13,124 nt of DNA from Micrococcales bacterium. GTDB taxonomy: Bacteria; Actinomycetota; Actinomycetes; Actinomycetales; Dermatophilaceae. This document shows, piece after piece, positions 11,433 to 13,124 of the stretch; the first letter of the stretch is position 1; each line of letters opens with the position of its first letter. The notes beneath the pieces are model-generated. The model did no database searches, was not told where the DNA came from, and saw only the letters and a list, made by a program, of their open reading frames with translations. The stretch spans positions 1 to 13,124 of the forward strand of contig PMJN01000495.1 of NCBI GenBank assembly GCA_003157445.1. Reading direction: 5' to 3'. Both the position numbers and the translations under genes were made by a program.

Positions 11433-12338
11433 TCAGGCGCCGGCGGCGCTACGACGTTCCACTAGCTCGTCGAGCTCGCAGTCATAGACCATGCCGTCAA
11501 GGCTCCAGTACTGGGCCCCTTCGGGTTCGGTGACCACAGTCGCCACGACCACCGGATCGGCGGCCTTTGCCTTCAGGGTGTACGTGGGCGGCGGCACCGG
11601 TACCGGAGCCCAGGCCGACGGATCCACCTGGGCAGGAGCCTGGCTCGGCTCGATGGTCTCGACCACGACAGCCCCCGGGGCCTCGACCACCTGCTCGGAT
11701 CGGGAATCCACCAGAGACTCAGGCTCGGACTCGAAGTAATCGGAATGCCTGGCTGCCTCGCGTGCGGGGTGTGCAGGAGACCTGCGCGCCCGCACATGTG
11801 CCCGTTGGGCGACGCGCTCCGAAACAGCCACACGGCGCAACCAGGCGAGGTCGACTATCAGTGTGGCAACAACGACCAGGAAACTCCACCATGGCAGGAT
11901 CGAGAAGGCAGCCAACGGCGAGACGACGAGCGCGAACAACAAAGACGCCAGCAGCGACAAGCCACGCACGCGACGTGCCGACACACCGGCCAGGACACGG
12001 AAGAACCGCGTCTGGCGCACCGGGGCACCCGACGCAGTGGGGTCCGAGGCAACAGCCGCAGGCACGGGCGGGCTATCTGGTCGCAGGGAATGAGCGCGCT
12101 TCACGACGGCCTCCGAACGCGAGGGGCGTGCGGGGCTGATGTCATACGAACGTGGGCGCGGCCCCGAAAGCTCATACTCGGGCAGCGGAGAGCGACGTTC
12201 CAGGACGCGCATAGCTTCGGAGAACCGGTCCACCGAACGGGCTGTGGCCAGGTGCTCACGCCGGGCGACCCAGTGCTGGAGCAGGAAGGCAGCCCAAATT
12301 GCGATGAGCACGAGGAAGATCAGACTGCTGGGCTGCAC
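11433..12338 (-). CDS. glpR: GlpR/SepX-like divisome membrane protein
   Basis: A 301-residue protein starting at GTG 12338, 7 nt after a TAACTT -10 box (leaderless). Residues 5-21 are a membrane helix followed by the conserved Q-H-W-V-A-R-R-E-H-L ... R-S-V-D-R-F-S-E-A-M-R-V-L-E-R-R segment of the actinobacterial SepX/GlpR family. Residues 50-110 are a variable Ser/Pro/Arg linker. Residues about 127-146 and 150-168 form two more helices. The long cytosolic C-terminus ends with the conserved P-P-T-Y-T-L-K-A-K-A and a final acidic piece. In Streptomyces SepX, and in Corynebacterium GlpR (receptor of the gephyrin-like Glp), the family acts at the division septum. The position beside mog and rimJ-like genes and before tRNA-Ala is the usual one. 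Family assignment rests on motifs and synteny seen by eye. Confidence 0.8.
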   Translation of the reverse strand: MQPSSLIFLVLIAIWAAFLLQHWVARREHLATARSVDRFSEAMRVLERRSPLPEYELSGPRPRSYDISPARPSRSEAVVKRAHSLRPDSPPVPAAVASDPTASGAPVRQTRFFRVLAGVSARRVRGLSLLASLLFALVVSPLAAFSILPWWSFLVVVATLIVDLAWLRRVAVSERVAQRAHVRARRSPAHPAREAARHSDYFESEPESLVDSRSEQVVEAPGAVVVETIEPSQAPAQVDPSAWAPVPVPPPTYTLKAKAADPVVVATVVTEPEGAQYWSLDGMVYDCELDELVERRSAAGA

Positions 12339-12351
12339 AAACCTAAAGTTA
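12339..12351 (-). promoter_or_regulatory. -10 box of a leaderless glpR promoter
   Basis: TAACTT (minus strand, 12351-12346) ends 7 nt before the GTG start at 12338, which would put the transcript start on the start codon. The expected -35 position has no good hexamer. No ribosome-binding site is present, which supports leaderless translation. Confidence 0.45.
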
Positions 12352-12413
12352 GAGGCGTCTGCCGCCCATCCATCGGACCCGCCTCGGTGTGTCGCTGATG
12401 TCGCTGACGTATG

Positions 12414-13040
12414 TCACTTATGTCCTGGTTCCTGCGAACGGTTCCAAACCTCCACGAGCGACTTACGCCCCAGGTCCTCACTGGTCAAGGCGAAGGAACG
12501 ATGGTCACGCCACTGACCATCGATGTGTAGGTAGTGTCGCCGCAGGCCTTCCTCGCGAAAGCCCAACTTCTCGACGACCCGCAGGCTCGCGGCGTTCTCC
12601 GGTCGGATGTTGACCTCGACGCGATGAAGCCCCAACACAAGAAACGCGTGGTCGCAGGCGGCCGCCAGCGAGAAAGGACCGATCCCTTGTCCTGCAACGG
12701 ATTCTGCCACCCAGTAGCCTGCGCTCGCCGATCGCAGTGAGCCCCAAGCGATGCCGAAAAGATGCATCTGGCCGACCAATCGCCCCTCGCTCTCGATGAC
12801 GAAGGGCTGTAGTCGACCCTCGATTGCCTCATGATCGAAGTGCCGGACCATCTGACGGAATGCCAGACCGGTCGCCATCGGCTCGGGCGATGTGGCTTCC
12901 CACGGCCGGAGCCACTCGATGTTCTCGGCCCTTAGCGCCTCCCACTGTTGGCGGTCCCTGCCATGCAGGGGCCGCAGGATCACTGGTGCACCACCGACCC
13001 TGCGCGCGGTGAGCGTCACTGGCCAAAGTCCGTCCCTCAA
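12414..13040 (-). CDS. rimJ: RimJ-like GNAT N-acetyltransferase
   Basis: A 208-residue GNAT enzyme. The start is TTG 13040, overlapping the stop of the upstream gene (TTGA), so translation is coupled. Residues 6-30 (W-P-V-T-L ... V-I-L-R-P-L-H-G-R-D) and 42-52 (E-W-L-R-P-W-E-A-T-S-P) are the RimJ/RimL-type N-terminus that often precedes glpR in actinobacteria. The acetyl-CoA pyrophosphate loop is near residues 118-125 (Q-G-I-G-P-F-S-L, where the family usually has Q/R-x-x-G-x-G/A), and motif B is N-A-A-S-L-R-V-V-E-K-L-G-F-R-E-E-G (149-165). The C-terminus R-D-H-R-S-F-A-L-T is typical. RimJ acetylates the N-terminus of ribosomal protein S5 in E. coli; the actinobacterial substrate is not established. 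It ends 75 bp before glpR. Intact. Confidence 0.88.
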   Translation of the reverse strand: MRDGLWPVTLTARRVGGAPVILRPLHGRDRQQWEALRAENIEWLRPWEATSPEPMATGLAFRQMVRHFDHEAIEGRLQPFVIESEGRLVGQMHLFGIAWGSLRSASAGYWVAESVAGQGIGPFSLAAACDHAFLVLGLHRVEVNIRPENAASLRVVEKLGFREEGLRRHYLHIDGQWRDHRSFALTSEDLGRKSLVEVWNRSQEPGHK

Positions 13041-13124
13041 TGGTCACCGCCTTGAACCTGGCGAAGAGCATGGGCAATGACATGTTCGAGTACCTCAAGG
13101 CCGCTGCTCACGCCCCCCATCGAC
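13037..13124 (-). CDS. C-terminal end of molybdenum cofactor protein (MogA/MoaB type), partial
   Basis: The last 28 codons of a gene entering from the right edge, reading S-M-G-G-V-S-S-G-L-E-V-L-E-H-V-I-A-H-A-L-R-Q-V-Q-G-G-D-H before TGA 13039-13037. The small Gly/Ser loop, an amphipathic helix and the ending G-G-D-H are the usual C-terminus of actinobacterial MogA/MoaB proteins (MoCF_biosynth fold), which adenylate molybdopterin. Its stop overlaps the TTG start of the acetyltransferase, so the two are co-translated. The position upstream of rimJ-glpR agrees with actinobacterial synteny, where moeA/glp and mog-type genes are found. The identification rests on a short tail. Confidence 0.6.
   Translation of the reverse strand, partial: SMGGVSSGLEVLEHVIAHALRQVQGGDH

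Noticed and set aside
11745..12398. Plus-strand open frame of 217 codons
   Set aside because: Shadow of the glpR/sepX-like gene on the opposite strand; no motifs and no start signal.
13039..13124. Plus-strand frame from ATG 13039 with GC-ending codons
   Set aside because: It is antisense to the mog/moaB C-terminus, whose stop overlaps the acetyltransferase start; the minus-strand reading has both family resemblance and operon logic.

Overview
The window looks like chromosomal DNA from a high-GC actinomycete (Actinomycetota); I cannot fix the family. The evidence is strongly GC-ending codons in the intact genes, several TANNNT -10 boxes placed 6-7 nt before a start codon (leaderless genes, common in this phylum), and the order mog/moaB C-terminus, rimJ-like acetyltransferase, glpR/sepX-like divisome gene, tRNA-Ala(CGC) on the minus strand at the right end. 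That gene order is typical of actinobacterial core genome.

Left of the tRNA-Ala (11254-11326) nearly everything is accessory and much of it is decayed. In order: a minus-strand protein fragment at the left edge; an intact single-pass membrane DUF4352 protein (712-1365); a graveyard with a heavily eroded livF remnant (about 1739-2030); an intact RelE toxin / Phd-YefM antitoxin operon (2675-3177) whose TGTACA boxes overlap its promoter; a PIG-L/LmbE deacetylase gene broken by one frameshift (3322-4046); a 132-bp imperfect palindrome (4110-4241); an intact DinB-fold protein (4257-4766); a small two-helix membrane protein with a clear promoter (5089-5364); and a multi-frameshifted membrane NTPase with TPR repeats (5817-7329). 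Then come a 131-bp MITE-like cluster of repeats with a 30-bp period (7595-7725), an intact VOC/glyoxalase-like protein (7850-8230), and an N-terminal scrap of a Tn3-family transposase (8295-8496).

Between 8550 and 11254 lies a roughly 2.7-kb segment bracketed by a 43-bp copy of the 3' end of tRNA-Ala on the left and the complete tRNA-Ala on the right, in the same orientation, each followed by a similar terminator hairpin. This is what integration at a tRNA 3' end leaves behind. Inside are a truncated PfkB-type (KdgK-like) sugar kinase and a 'mobile mystery' pair: an XRE-type DNA-binding protein A (9994-10443) and a frameshifted Fic-domain protein B (10440-11050). The pair is preceded by a perfect 19-bp inverted repeat that flanks a plausible -10 box.

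The most interesting items are the mobile-mystery locus with its operator-like repeats, the tRNA-Ala island scar, the two roughly 130-bp palindromic or repeat elements, and the broken NTPase-TPR protein. Small indels recur across accessory genes while the core genes at the right are intact. That favours real decay, although assembly error cannot be excluded for individual single-base shifts. No integrase, complete transposase or rRNA is present.
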